A stretch of DNA of 64,000 bases from Trichobilharzia szidati (lineage: Eukaryota; Platyhelminthes; Trematoda; Strigeidida; Schistosomatidae): positions 176,803,868 to 176,867,867 of the forward strand of contig OX235279.1 in assembly GCA_944472155.2 (NCBI GenBank), written 5' to 3'. The notes beneath the pieces are model-generated. The model searched no databases. It had not been told where the DNA came from and saw only the letters and a list, made by a program, of their open reading frames with translations. A program made the translations under genes and the position numbers. Of this stretch, positions 32,641 to 44,240 are shown one piece after another (positions within the stretch are counted from its first letter, which is position 1; the number at the start of each line of letters is the position of its first letter).

Positions 32641-33009
32641 TTTATTCGAAATTATTTCCCATAATTTTACAAGAAAGTCCTTTCGCAGAAGTTTCTACAA
32701 CGTAAATGAGTTATTAGATATTAAAATAACTTACGGTGGTAGCATGCCGTCTCTGACTGCCAGTCTATTTATGCAATCATCGACTTCACCCTAAGTGGCA
32801 ATTACAAACAAATTCTACCTTACCATTGATCGTATAGACCCCGAAATATCGTAGGACTTAATGCCTGTAGTCATTCTACCAGTCGTAGGATCCAAATCAA
32901 CAAACTGTATTTGGATAGAAGCGTGATCTTTCGCACCAATTAGTCTGTTGGTGACAGCACAGCGTCTCGGGATGTATAAATCAACGAATTCTCCGGCCTC
33001 GTTTTGCAT
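32641..33009 (-). CDS. RPS21: Small ribosomal subunit protein eS21 (RPS21), three exons
   Basis: Encodes ribosomal protein eS21 of the 40S subunit. Exon 1 is 33009-32824 (ATG to SM), exon 2 is 32790-32735, exon 3 is 32694-32667 ending in TAA. Introns of 33 nt (32823-32791, GTAAGG...TTAG) and 40 nt (32734-32695, GTAAGT...GTAG) have canonical ends and restore the frame. The product is 89 residues (family about 83). Conserved signatures: [36 protein letters not shown] and [15 protein letters not shown]. The C-terminus, [10 protein letters not shown], is slightly longer than typical. AATAAA lies at 32646-32641, about 20 nt after the stop; the listed range includes it. No frameshift or stop, so it is very probably functional. 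Confidence 0.95.
32695..32734 (-). other. RPS21: RPS21 intron 2 (40 nt)
   Basis: Starts GTAAGTTATTTT and ends TTACGTTGTAG. Removal joins CC to A to complete a Pro codon and gives [10 protein letters not shown] then stop. Confidence 0.85.
32791..32823 (-). other. RPS21: RPS21 intron 1 (33 nt)
   Basis: Starts GTAAGGTAG after ATG and ends CCACTTAG before GGTGAAG. Removing it joins the conserved Met to GEVDD in frame. 33 nt is close to the minimum for spliceosomal introns and typical of schistosome micro-introns. Confidence 0.9.
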
Positions 33010-34552
33010 CGTGGGCGATCCGACTTTTAAACTACCGCCTTCCCAACTGGATTCTCAAGGCTACATCTTCAACAAGCAATTCAATTGTACAAGGAAATCC
33101 TAATAACCATTTGCTTCCATAAAATCATGAAATAGCGGACACAGAGTTTTTAGTGCACATATAAGACAAATGAATTTGAAATGACAATGAATATGTCACA
33201 GGTATAACTCATCTAGTAAACCCACTGCAGTTATCTAGTTGATGCATTTCAGTCAAAATCGACGAATAAATCACTTCTAAAAAATTCTTACTAAGTTTGT
33301 GGAAGCGAGCGCAAATGACTAAACGAATTTATAGAAACTTACTAAGGAGGTATTTATTATTGTAATGGCCGATCCCGTTCAGTTATGCATGTTTCATTTG
33401 CGACATTTCCATCAATCCATCTGATAATACTGTATTCCTGTGTGTTATATGAAATTAACTTATCTAATTTGGAAGCAAATCAGTTCATGCGGAAGCACCA
33501 CAGAATTTACCTTAACTCCGATTCACCCAAGACCATTGTTGAAATACTTCTGGTCCATATCATAACAAAAGATCTTAAAGTGTATAAATTTGTTGAGGAC
33601 AACGCATGCAGGTCTACATTTGATGGTAATGGGGAGGAATGTGAAAATCTTCCGCCAGTAGATCAAGACTGATAAGGAAAAATAATACCTATTCATAAAA
33701 ATTTAATGACGGTTTAGGATGTTAAATTTTGAAGAATCTGGCATGTGCAAATAAAGTGGGCACTCCAGAAGAACAACCGAAGGGGGACTACATGCACGGA
33801 ATATCACCACTTGAAGTCGGGAATATTTGGTAGTTCTCACTGGAAGGCAATGAACTGTAACAAACTGCAATGAACGAAAACTTTAATATGATCAAGTATT
33901 CCACTAGTAGATTTGTGGCCCTACTCTTCTGACCACTATTCTCAATAAGGACCTCCGCATTCGACGTCAGTGGCATGCGGTGCAGGGGAAGGAAGAAGAC
34001 AGACTGTTGAGTGAAGCGCTCTCACTTCCTTGGACTGATGGTTCAAATAGCAATGATATAACGTCATCTAATACGTGTACATATGGATTTAAAAATAGAA
34101 CCAGTCAGCAGACAAAATATTAATCCGATATCACGTAGCAGGCAATTTTTGAAAAAGTCAAAATCATACTGATATGGTTAATACTGTCCTTTACATTAAC
34201 ATGGAATCTAGGGCATATAACAATACTGAGAGTATGCAGTACCTTTCCTGTCAAATGAAGAAACGAAACAACCGAAATCATTACCTATTCCTTTCGGGTT
34301 CACTTGGAACCGAGCCTCCGGAGATCTTCTGAGCTTGGATTTCCTCCTGTGTTGGAACTCCTTCTTGCACTTGTATTAGCATTTCCGTGGTTGATATTTG
34401 TGTCTCATCCATATATCACACCCCACTTCCCGCCCGACAGATTCCATCATTGGCGTGGTGGTCGGGCTGAAATATCGAAAAGGATTCTTCGTTCTGTGAC
34501 CGATAATATTGGTGACAGCCCATATTCTATATATATTTATTATTTTATTTTT
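33010..34552. other. RPS21 upstream region; no confirmed gene
   Basis: Immediately upstream of the RPS21 ATG; it presumably contains its promoter, but I cannot point to a definite TATA or initiator. A plus-strand open frame at 33385-33672 (reads KHHRIYLNSDSPKTIVEIL) has no recognised motif or splice support. 34304-34500 has a GC-richer patch of unknown nature. Confidence 0.4.
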
Positions 34553-34722
34553 TTTGATTTACAGCTTGATTCCACACCGTATTTTCAGTACAAGTATGGA
34601 ATTTTCAGCATGGATATCGGTAGCCCAAATTCAGGCTGACCATAGATATCGGGTGTGCGCCGGCAGGGGATCGAACCCCGGACCATGTGCATGGTCGGCG
34701 AGAGTCCTAACCACTGTATATG
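34553..34722 (-). mobile_element. tRNA-derived SINE, family B (CR1-type tail)
   Basis: Minus strand: CAGTGGTTAGGACTCTCG, GACCATGCACATGGTCCG and GGGTTCGATCCCC form the same head as family A. Then GAATTTGGGCTACCGATATC and a tail GCTGAAAATTCCATACTTG...GGAATCAAGCTG. That tail parallels the CR1 LINE end GCTGAAAATTCCATACCTG...GGAATAAAGC at 63.57-63.61 kb. The best copy of family B in the window. Confidence 0.8.
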
Positions 34723-34979
34723 CAGGAACATACCAATTGTACAGGCATGGATAAGTTATTACATAAATTCCACATATTTCGATGTATGGTGAATTTACAG
34801 TTTGTTTGTTCTTTCTGACATTAGAGTCAGCCCGAACAGTCTGCAAAATAGTCTGTCTGTGTAACACATAAAGAGATATAGAAATATTGTCTCTTACAGA
34901 CACACTGCCAACTTAATACTGAGAAGTTTAAAGTCAGGACCGTTCACAAAACTGGACAACAGGCATCACCAGCCACAAC

Positions 34980-35655
34980 TCTGGCATCTCAAGACATGAA
35001 TTTAGGTTGTCTTTCGGCGACACGCGCATAAGACCCAATACGGTTATTCACTTGCCAACAGGGTATATCTGTAAAATTCACCTTACGAGTGCTAGGAGGT
35101 TCTTCCGCCAGTTCGTGGATACTAGTATTTGTAGGGTTAGTACTGAGTGCTGGGTAGAAAAATTCCAAATCTACTGGATCCTAATGGATAGTCATTTGTC
35201 TACTGTTAGTCTGAACGGATCTGTCACAAATGGAAAAGAATATGTTGCCCGTCAACGTCTTCTCATAATCCCGGCCTACGCCCTTGGATAACTGTAGTTC
35301 GGACGAAATAAATGGTGAGGTCTAACAAAAAGTGCCCAGTTCGCTGCGAAAAGCAAAATGCCCAGATATAGTCGTTTTAATAGGACACTTTAGTGCTCAA
35401 GTAGGGAAGTTATGCCAGACTTAGAAGTATGTTAGTGGCACCTGCGGAGTTCCCCACCGACGAACTGACAACCATGATCGTCTTGTACAGTTCTGTTCAG
35501 ATAATCACCTGTTCCAAGCCAGCACTGACTTTAGGGGCAAAGACAGACATTGCCTTACCTGACGACTCTCATCACCTAATAAACATCAGACTCAGAAAGA
35601 CCATGTTGGTGACAGTCGGTAAAAGACTGTCGCCCGCTCTGGAAGGCGTGAGTTG
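34980..35655 (+). pseudogene. F3-type LINE endonuclease remnant
   Basis: In shifting frames the plus strand reads VVLIGHFSAQVG-like (35365-35405; GDxN has become GHFS), GVPHRRTDNHDRLVQFCSDN (35440-35505), LFQASTDFRGKDRH, then PNKHQTQKDH. This is the second half of a LINE endonuclease, in the style of DNGxRLxxFCxxxxLxLxSTxF. Frameshifts and loss of the catalytic Asp make it inactive. Confidence 0.55.
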
Positions 35656-36820
35656 ACTACAGTAAGTGATTTACTTTGCACATCAAACAGGTATAGACCA
35701 TGATAACTGAATTTATTGTTAAGCTGTTTCACATTTGATAACGCCCGTAAAGCTGCACATTGATGAGAGTAAACTATTATTATTCAAACAGGCAGCCACG
35801 AAGAGGAAATCAATTAGGTGTTAATATAGACAATGAGTAGCTATCTTTTGCAAATCACAAAGTATGGTTTTTGGTCCTTTCATGACAGTTTTTTATACAA
35901 CACTCTACTGTTTAAATTTCTAAATTCGAATGTACGGGCACAAATCCTAATGAAGTTATCTCTAAATTTTCCGAAAGACATATAAGGACAAAGTTGTGGA
36001 TGCAAAAAATTTTCAGCGCCCAACAAGGTGGCCCTAGTAAACTATTTACACTAATTAAAATACCTATGAACAACATTACCAGTTTTATCAAAAGCAACCC
36101 AACTGCCTCGCTTACAATATCTGTAATCCTATGCATTATGGCGTAATCTTTTCTCAGAAGCCCATCGAAAAAGAAAAGTTAAAACACAGGTTTCAATAAA
36201 TCTTGGGCGAATAGGTCAGTTTATACCAGAAAGTTTCAGCTTCCATATGTAATAGGTCGAAGCAAAATTCTCCCCGAAATCATCACCATGTGAGATTATC
36301 GACAAAGACTAGAAGGAAGACTGACACCAGATTAGCGATATTTGGTCCGTTCAATGTGTTAGCACAGTAAGTATCATACGACACATGGGATCGGGTCGGT
36401 GGGTGCAAGTCTTGTCCACCATCAATAACTAAAGATAAAATCGGCACATTTAGAGGGATTCAGTTAGATAGTAACTAGATGAGAACGCCGTTGATATTCA
36501 TACGAAAACAGTTTAGTGTAGAAAAACCGGAAAAGAGGGGTGGCGGGTTGTCAGAACGCCAAATAAGGCTAGTTTTCAATTGTTCTTCTCCATCGCTGTT
36601 CTAGTTTGATCAATAAAACAGCCTGTCAGCTGCCCTGCCTAATACTTAGAGAGAATCCAACCCCTGTCATACATAAACTTGTTGTTCTAGCAAAAAGCTT
36701 ACTACCGATGTTGCCTGTTGTATTGGTCCTGGATTTTAATTGAAATGTTGTGCAGATTATCTTTCTTCTGGAATCAAGATCATGCGTAGGGTGAAGACCC
36801 TACAGATCCAGTTGAGAGAC
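35656..36820. other. Unassigned; short plus-strand open frame
   Basis: The plus strand at about 35926-36145 reads TNPNEVISKFSERHIRTKL and later FIKSNPTASLTISVIL before a stop. No acceptor or family signature supports it. Otherwise nothing recognised. Confidence 0.3.
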
Positions 36821-36951
36821 ATAATGGATAAGATTTTATTTTGATAAATCACACAGTGTAGTACAGTTATATTAACTGATACGTTCGAGCACAAACTATT
36901 GCTCATAATCAACTTGCTCATAATCATATACCACAGTGCCCAAGTTTTATA
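36821..36951 (-). mobile_element. Mini-PLE (termini only), 131 bp, 13-bp TSD
   Basis: Flanked by CCAGTTGAGAGAC at 36808-36820 and 36952-36964. Consists only of PLE2 terminal sequence: ATAATGGATAAGATTTTATT, CGTTCGAGCAC and CCACAGTGCCCAAGTTTTAT. No coding sequence. Related elements with their own TSDs are at 43024-43161 and 55094-55231. Confidence 0.85.
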
Positions 36952-36964
36952 CCAGTTGAGAGAC

Positions 36965-38997
36965 CATGTAGTTTTGCGAAATGAAATTGACAGACTCAAG
37001 ACATCGGTTCTGAGCATCTAGACGACTCCCGCAGGAAACCCATACCCTCCTAGTTGACTCAAGTCCAGTGCCCACCGTGCATAATAGTGCGGAATGAGTT
37101 ACATAATATCTTCCTTTAATAACCCTGGTCTACCCAACACCATGTGCTTAACTTCATGGTTACTGGCCGTAGTAATCCAGAGCTAATGCGTTTCCGGTAT
37201 TTTCGGGCCTCCCACATTTAATGTCCAAGTCCCATTATTGTAAATGAAGAGAGGGTGAACAGTTGAAAAGCAGTACATTCTTTGGTTGACGTCCAGATAT
37301 AGAGCCCAAGCTAACGATTAACAGATCTGGTGAGTGCAGTGAAAAATTCTCGTGTATATACCAAGGTGATGTTAGCAACGTGATACTCATGTCACATATT
37401 GGAATTAAGATTTTCTTGCCACATTCCTTATGATACCACCGATTAGCATTCCACATCCTCCCGTGCCTTCCTTCACAACTTCGGAAGTCTTCAGTATGCA
37501 TATGATTGGCTTCTCGACCAGCCAAACACAGAATGTCGTCACTTCCTAGGAGACATTGATGTATACCTCTTGACATATGTGGCACATGTTATATACGGAA
37601 TTCTCCGAACTTCTTGATCACATTCTTTCATATCGAGTAATTTAAGTTCTATTGAGCTTTCTTCAAGTTCGTCAGAGTAGAGGTGAATCGCGTATTACGT
37701 GATTACGAAATGTGAAGCTGATCGGGTACAAACCCCCACAAATTTTTCTTCTTATTAATTACGCTATTCAACTACATCGTTTTCTAGAGTTTGACAGACG
37801 CCACGGAGTACTGTCTTAGTAGCTTTAAAGTGATTAGGCAGCCTAAATATTGGGAGGAAATGTAAGAGAAAAATAATCGCCTTACTCCATACAATATTCT
37901 AAAACAAGACAATTTTCACTGTGTTTGACTGAGTAAGATTTTCTGCTGGTATGGTGTCCTGAGGTTAAGGAATATACAACGTGACTTAGTGTTGTTCAAC
38001 CTGAAGCAGTATTCAGTTCTCTGCAACGTTTTTGGAGCCAATGAACTGTCAGCCGAAATCGCAGTGACTTTGACAACCAAGCAGAATTCATATGCGAACA
38101 GCCGCACTGCCGTTATAAAATACGTCGGAGGTAGAAGAAACATGGTATTGAACTAGATCACAGTCCCTTATGTGTTGTGAAAATGTCTTCCACTTTCTCC
38201 AGGAATAGTCTCAAGAGAAATCATAGCATACTAGATACTTGTATTGATTCAGGCGGCCGTAAATCATGTGATTTGTTGATATTCCTGACTATTTCCCTCA
38301 GCTTCCTGAAATTCAGTTTGATAGAATTAGCGTATGCGCCTTTGACCGGGTCCAAAAGACTGGTGGAGTTGTTGACATGATGGTTAGTATGATCTAAAGA
38401 TGGCAACTGGTTATAATCCCCCACTCGTCAATATGTAAAGTGGTAGCATATCTGCTGGACATTGTTTCAATGAAAGCTTTGCTCAATGAATTGCCTTGTA
38501 TTCTAAGCTCCTACACCTGATTGGCTCTTGTCGGCCCTCTGCTTTACCCCTTTGTTGCGAGAAGAGTTTTATCAATGTGAACGACTATCCCATTCCTTCG
38601 AGGTAGACAGTGATCCTCTCTAACTTCTATGGAGCTATGTCCTTACATTTCTGGTTCCACCGTAATGTAGACATCTGGCTCTTCTCCGTCTCAGTGGCTG
38701 CCCTTAGAAGTGTTCACCGATCCAAAGATACATCGGCCGTAGAATATCTGACGAAAATGGCTTAAATTTAGTGGAAAAAGTACTTAGGGAATAAGCAGAA
38801 CACTGCTCATGAACCGACTTTCTCATGTGGCATGAGTCGCATCTATAGCAATATTTATCCCACAAAGTTGTATCGGCTAAACTGTTAAAGTCTCCTCCTC
38901 TCCACACGCAAGTCCTAGTGGCTTCAACTAATTCCTTATGAATGTGCTTAAAAAATACCTGACATTTAAACATGCTTAGTCCATGTGTACATTATTA
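36965..38997. other. No gene confirmed
   Basis: Minus-strand open frames at 37235-37585 and 38221-38424 and a pair at 38704-38973 have no recognised motif. Codon-level evidence is insufficient to call genes. No SINE, LINE or PLE similarity noticed. Confidence 0.4.
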
Positions 38998-39472
38998 TCG
39001 TATTGATGATGCCCGTCAACTGGAGTCCCTCATGTGCATAAAGTGAGAATATATTATTATAAGATGCATTTTATTGTTATATGAGGGAATTGACTTCAAG
39101 CTTTATTTATCTTCCCAAGTATCTGTAATCCATCCAAAACACACTTAGGTGTTTTTGTTAATGCGAAGTCAATATCTCTATATTTCTTGATGTGGCCCAT
39201 TGAATCACTAGTTATCAAATTTTCCCCACAAACTAAAGACAGAATGGCAGCAACCATGCAATTTAACCGTAAATCATATAATTTAAACATGTAATTTAAA
39301 TAATACCTATCCATGCCTGCACAATCGGTGTGTCCTACATAGGTAAGAATAAATATGCAACTTATTATATTGTCATTACAAAATATGCTTACTAATCGTA
39401 TGTGTAATTTATCGAATTGATGATGCCTGTAAACTGGCATCCCGCATGTACAAAAATGAGAATATATTATTA
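38998..39472 (+). repeat. Two direct ~61-bp repeats 414 bp apart
   Basis: Segments 38998-39058 and 39412-39472 share ATTGATGATGCC, GTCCCTCATGTGCA/GCATCCCGCATGTACA and GAGAATATATTATTAT. Both end in an ATT-rich run, as LINE 3' ends do, so two short LINE 3' fragments are one explanation. A duplication flanking the open frame between them is another. Confidence 0.55.
39096..39339 (-). CDS. Possible terminal exon, function unknown
   Basis: The minus strand has an acceptor-like TATTCTTACCTATGTAG at about 39340 followed by 80 open codons (GHTDCAGMDRYYLNYM, then SDSMGHIKKYRDIDFALT) to a TGA just after an AATAAA-like string. No family recognised. It may be chance. Confidence 0.2.
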
Positions 39473-40441
39473 TTTGTTATAATACCATGTTGATTTAACC
39501 AATCGAAAGTCACATGTCAAAGGTGAGTTTCCTTACGTGGACTTGAAATAAAGCAGTTCCTTGTGGATGATTATGCGAAGTCTGCATCTCGGAATACTTC
39601 AACAAAGCATTGTGCCGGATTCCAGGGACTGGATGTCATGTATAAAAGTGGAAACAGTCCGAAGGATCTAATAACAGCTACTTTTGGGGTCTCATTCGGT
39701 ACCATCAGAAACTGATTGTCGGTTTTAACCAAGTTAAATTTTGAAAAGATAGTCAGACCAGATAATGTCTCTGAGAAGTAATGGATATGTGGCAGTGGAT
39801 AACGATTTTGAGCACTTTTATTTTTCAGCTGTCAGTGGATACTGATGTTTCGCGACTTATCTCTGCGTTTTTTCGGTGCTGAATTAAAAGGGGATACTGC
39901 CGGAAAACCTGTTCTTCCTAGACGATGAATTAAATTCTACCATTACTTCCATATCAAATCTCTGTGTGGTAAGTCCAGCTGTCTTGAACTACTACCAAAG
40001 CTTCAGGTGCCACTTCCGTAGTATCATCTTCCTCACTCATTCAGATAAACAAAACTTGCTGGTGTGCCACGTGATTGCTGTGAAGCTGATCAACCAGAAA
40101 GTCCTAGGTAAAGTCGAAAACCTTTTCTTTTCCTTACCTTGTACTTTATCACTCTTATTACTGTTCTGTTGGGTAGATACTGTTGCTCTCTTAGTCTTAT
40201 ATAGTATAAGTTATAATGATTGTTAATATGGCTGTTGAAAGTAGCCTTAGAAAAAGCAATAAAACACCATATTCTGTAGTCACAAGGGCTTCGGTCAGAG
40301 GAGGCAATAACCCGGGGATATCAGCCCCATCTCGCGTACCCATTATAAAGACCCGAGCACATCTTTCCTGTTTGCCCATTTTGTCGCCCTTGCACAGTCT
40401 CACAAAGCGCATCTGCGGATAGCAGAAGCAGTACTCCAGTC

Positions 40442-41411
40442 TTGTGTTCCGACACAGTCTTATGCAGCTCTCCACCTGACAACACCGCACTACCAGAACT
40501 TGGCAAAAACAGTAGGAAGGACACTCCAGCCCGATCGACTGGAAACACCAATCTTCACAAAATGAAAACTCCCAAGGTCATACCTGCAACATCAAAGGAT
40601 GATGAAATTGCCAAAGCACCACTTGCACCTGCTAGCAAGCATGGCAACATAGCAAAGGCTAGTCAGAACCTGGTGCAGTCTGAAGTGACTGACCTTGCAA
40701 GAGAGGACGAGCAGCCAAAAATCAAACTTAAGTCTGAGGTCAGTCGTTCTAATTTCCTTGTCTTGTTTAATGTACCCGTGTGCAATGATAGCTTGCTTGA
40801 ACAACGGGCCCTGTTTGATCGGGAACAGTGGTATAATTTGTGCAATAAATCAGGTCTGAATATCAATCCAGCAAAATTTTGCAGGCTGTGCAGGGGTTTT
40901 CGAACACCTCAAGGTGATCCACCCCCATTACACTGGGCTCTGCCAGAGAGGCCGAAAGGATACTATTACTGACTCAAGTACTAGCTATGGACAGGAGTTC
41001 CAGCACAGAAGTGAGACAAGATGGGCCATGGGCGAATAGGCTAATGGCGAGGGATTCACCGGAACTGAGCCTTCTACCTTCATGGTCATACAAGGTGTTC
41101 CGGAGCTGAAAACTAGCACTGCTTGTGAAAAACACATGCATGACGTACAGCAATGGAGACGGCTGTCATCTCAGGTGGCCCTTGGTGCTTCTGGGGCAAT
41201 CTCGATTTCCCAGACACCTAATCTCGCTAATCTCACGCTGATTAGCTCCCCAAGGCTGCTAAGCGTCGAATTCAACTCCCAAGAACAGTTGGGGCTAGTA
41301 CTTCAACGGTGGTACGAGACCAATGGTAAGTTTGGAAGGGCACATCCAATGCTACGAAAGCAGACCTCGAACCATAAGGAGGCAGCAAATGAGGCCTTAA
41401 TGCATCCCTAA
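40442..41411 (+). pseudogene. LINE C6 ORF1, frameshifted
   Basis: Two frames. 40442-40972 is Lys/Pro-rich then SRSNFLVLFNVPVCNDSLLE, DREQWYNLCNKSGLNINPAK and FCRLCRGFRTP. 41082-41411 reads VIQGVPELKTSTACEKHM, then RLLSVEFNSQEQLGLVLQRW. The pattern (L/IVxxVPE...V.FxSxEQxxLVLxR) is that of an RRM-like LINE ORF1. Repeated RRM-like units or a frameshift could explain two starts. Confidence 0.55.
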
Positions 41412-41455
41412 GCCTCAGTGACACTAGACAGATGCCGAACTAAGAATAACAGTCT

Positions 41456-42449
41456 GTGTCACACAAGTGTCCTATCCGAATCCAAGGGAAAAAACGACAA
41501 CTGGCCGGTTCCACCAAAATCGGCGAGCTAGTCCCACTATTAACTATTTTAACACCAGACAATGTAACATCAACTACTCCATATAAAGCTGAGGTTATGA
41601 GACTCACCGTCAGCTGCCTATATAGCAATGTGAGAGGGCTGAGAAGGAAAGTAAGTGGACTCAGAAACCTCCAGTCACAACTAGACCTTAAAATAATCAT
41701 CCTCACGGAGACTTGGCCAACCCCCGCTATGGAAACAACGAAATCAGTATAGGCGATATGGTTCTGGTGAGTTGAGACAGGGATAATAAGGAAGGAGGGA
41801 AGTTACTATATACTTTGACAAGAAACTTATATGTGTACGTGCAATGGACCCACCACTTATTGAACTACCAGACTCCATATGGTGCTATTTCACCGTAGGT
41901 CACACCAAGCACTTACTCGGTGGCATCTACCGACCATCCAACTGTGGGGCAAAGCACAACCAACTATCGCTAAACATCGTCACACGGAAACGGGACTTGG
42001 GCCGTGATCAAATCACCACACCTAGAGATTTCAATGCCCCAACCTTGAATTTTTGCTCGGGGTACGCTCAGGGAAAATTTGGTCGGCATCCACTACAAAC
42101 CAATAGAAATACAGCACTGACTGAGAATGTTAGAGACGACACCAGGTGGGGCCCTAGTGGAATGTCATCGAAACTAAATTATATTCTAACTAGTGACCAA
42201 CCACTCGTCGAGAAGGTCCAGATCATGACTCTACTGGGAAGTAGTGACCATGCAGTTATGGGATTCGATCTTATTCTCCGTGAGCACTTGTATGGGGATG
42301 CTACGCGACCATGTTTGTGCTATAACAAGGAGGACTATGCTGAAATGCGGAGGTCTTTGTCCGACGCAGAATGGCCCTTAGCATGGGATGAGGTATCTAT
42401 GGATGAACACTCGGAAGTGGTTAAAGAGATTATTCACTCAGCAATCTAG
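41456..42449 (+). pseudogene. LINE C6 endonuclease
   Basis: Frame 41456-41752: SCLYSNVRGLRRKVSGL and IIILTETW (catalytic E). A second frame, 41844-42449: LLGGIYRPSN, TPRDFNAPTLNF (GDFN has become RDFN), KLNYILTSDQ and LGSSDHAVMGFDL (catalytic SDH). The GD-to-RD change and the frameshift indicate loss of activity. Confidence 0.7.
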
Positions 42450-42696
42450 GATACCGTCCCTTTAGTCACAACACAGCCCAAAATAGGTCCTCATGGCTGA
42501 AGGGAATTAAGCAACGTATTATGCAAGCAAAGCGGAAGGCTTGGTCTACATGGCGAATATCCAAGAGTCAGACCGACCACGACGCACAGATGTAACTCAG
42601 GAACTGTTGCAACGCAAGAGTCAGAAGAAACAGGAGGTCATTTTAAGCTAACTTTGTCAAAAACTCCTGGCGAACCCCAAAATCTCGTATCGATTC

Positions 42697-44240
42697 ATGT
42701 CGGAGAGAAAACCAACCAACAAGAGGACATGTGCCTCAGTAGGTCCAAGCGGTCAGTACCTCACTAGTCTGGAGATGGCTGAAACATTGAGCTTAGCCTC
42801 CACCAAACAGTTAAACAGCAATGTGGGTATTACCGGTACGGGCCAAAATGGCGACACTAATATTTCGCCGGAGGAAAACCTAGCGGCCACTCCCCAAATA
42901 AACCCGGCAATAGTACTAGGGAAGCTACGGAGATTCACATCTGGAAAGTCCCCAGGTTATGATGGCATCAGGCCATCTGTTCTGAAAGAGTGCGCCGAAG
43001 CTCTCTGTAGGCCTTTATGCGACTTGATATAAGTATAAAACTTGGGCACTGTGGTAGAGTGTACTTTATTATGGATAAGATTTTATTTTGATAAATCATC
43101 AGTTAATATTACTGTGTAACACTGTGTGATTTATCAAAATAAAATCTTATCCATAATGGAATTTATGCGACACTCGATGGATTCGGGGAAACTGCCAAGT
43201 GAGTGGAAAAGAGCTATCCTTTCTCCTATTTTCAAGGGTGGGGACAGGCAAAATGTCACCAGTTATAGACCAGTAGCATTACTCCCGGTGGTATCAAAAG
43301 TACTGGAAAGCTTAATTGACGGTCACATTAGGAAGCACCTCGATAGGACTAACAGACTCCATGAATCACAAAGTGGTTTCAGGAAATGCAGATCCTGTGT
43401 AACAAACCTGCTATCAGCTTGGGACGATTGGAGATCATGATGGCGTATGAATATTCCGATCCATAAGTTCTTCCAAGACTTTGAGAGGGCATTTGATATA
43501 GTTCACCTTGACCTTCTCCTACACAAAGTAATTCAGACAAGTATAGGAAATTTTGCACTAAGGTCAATTGAGTTCGATCATTTGGGCACGGCTCGTCATC
43601 AGGAGCGTCGCAGGTCTTTATCCTATGACCACTAATGTTTTTGATTCTTATCGATGACCTACCATGCCCTCTAATCTGCCCAACTCCTTACTCTGACGAA
43701 GTAAAGATATGGGGCAATAAAGTGTTCGGAAGACTGAGATAGGCTGCAGGCAGTTCTAAAGCTTCTGGAAGACTGGGCGGTGGCCAGTGGCATGACTTTC
43801 AACCTGAAAAATTGCAAAGTAGTGAAGTTACGTACATGTAGACTGCAGAATGCAAGTTACACCCTGTACAATGAAAGCTTGTCCTGCACACTTCGGAACG
43901 TGACTTAGGTCTAGTTCTAATGGATAAAATGGACACAAGTGTGCATTACACGGGGGACGTAGCGAGGGCATATGCGGTCATACACTTTTCAAATAGAAAG
44001 TTAGGTGCACTCACTCTTGAGCTCTTTCTAAGGTTGTACAAAACATACGTCAGACTACACCTTGCAGTGCATAATATAATTGCACCCCTACTGCTTAGAA
44101 GAGACACGAATTTTTTGGAAAGAGACCAACGACCAGTGACAAAAGAAGTGGTGGGTCTCCGAAACAAACCATATGATGAACGACTGAGGAAGTTGGATAT
44201 CTTCACACTTAGCTACTGTCGGTCTAGGGGGGACTTGATT
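42697..44240 (+). pseudogene. LINE C6 RT, split by a mini-PLE
   Basis: KLRRFTSGKSPGYDGIRPSV (42910-42975), then the insertion, then SGKLPSEWKRAILSPIFKGG, SYRPVALLPVVSKVLES, SQSGFRKCRSCVTNLLSAW, FFQDFERAFDIVHLDLL (block A), PYSDEVKIWG (block C: YADD has become YSDE) and NKPYDERLRKLDIFTLSYCR. The catalytic Asp pair is lost. Confidence 0.75.
43024..43161 (+). mobile_element. Mini-PLE, 138 bp, 10-bp TSD
   Basis: Flanked by TTTATGCGAC at 43014-43023 and 43162-43171, interrupting a LINE RT frame that resumes on the far side. Starts with AAAACTTGGGCACTGTGG (minus-type terminus) and contains 31-bp inverted repeats (ATTATGGATAAGATTTTATT... at 43070 and its complement ending at 43158) around a short AT core. 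No protein. Confidence 0.9.

Noticed and set aside
33385..33672. Gene divergent from RPS21
   Set aside because: The 95-codon frame has no recognised motif, no splice signals I would trust and no support beyond openness.
37235..37585. Minus-strand gene of 116 codons
   Set aside because: No domain, weak composition, and no initiation or splice context; could be chance.
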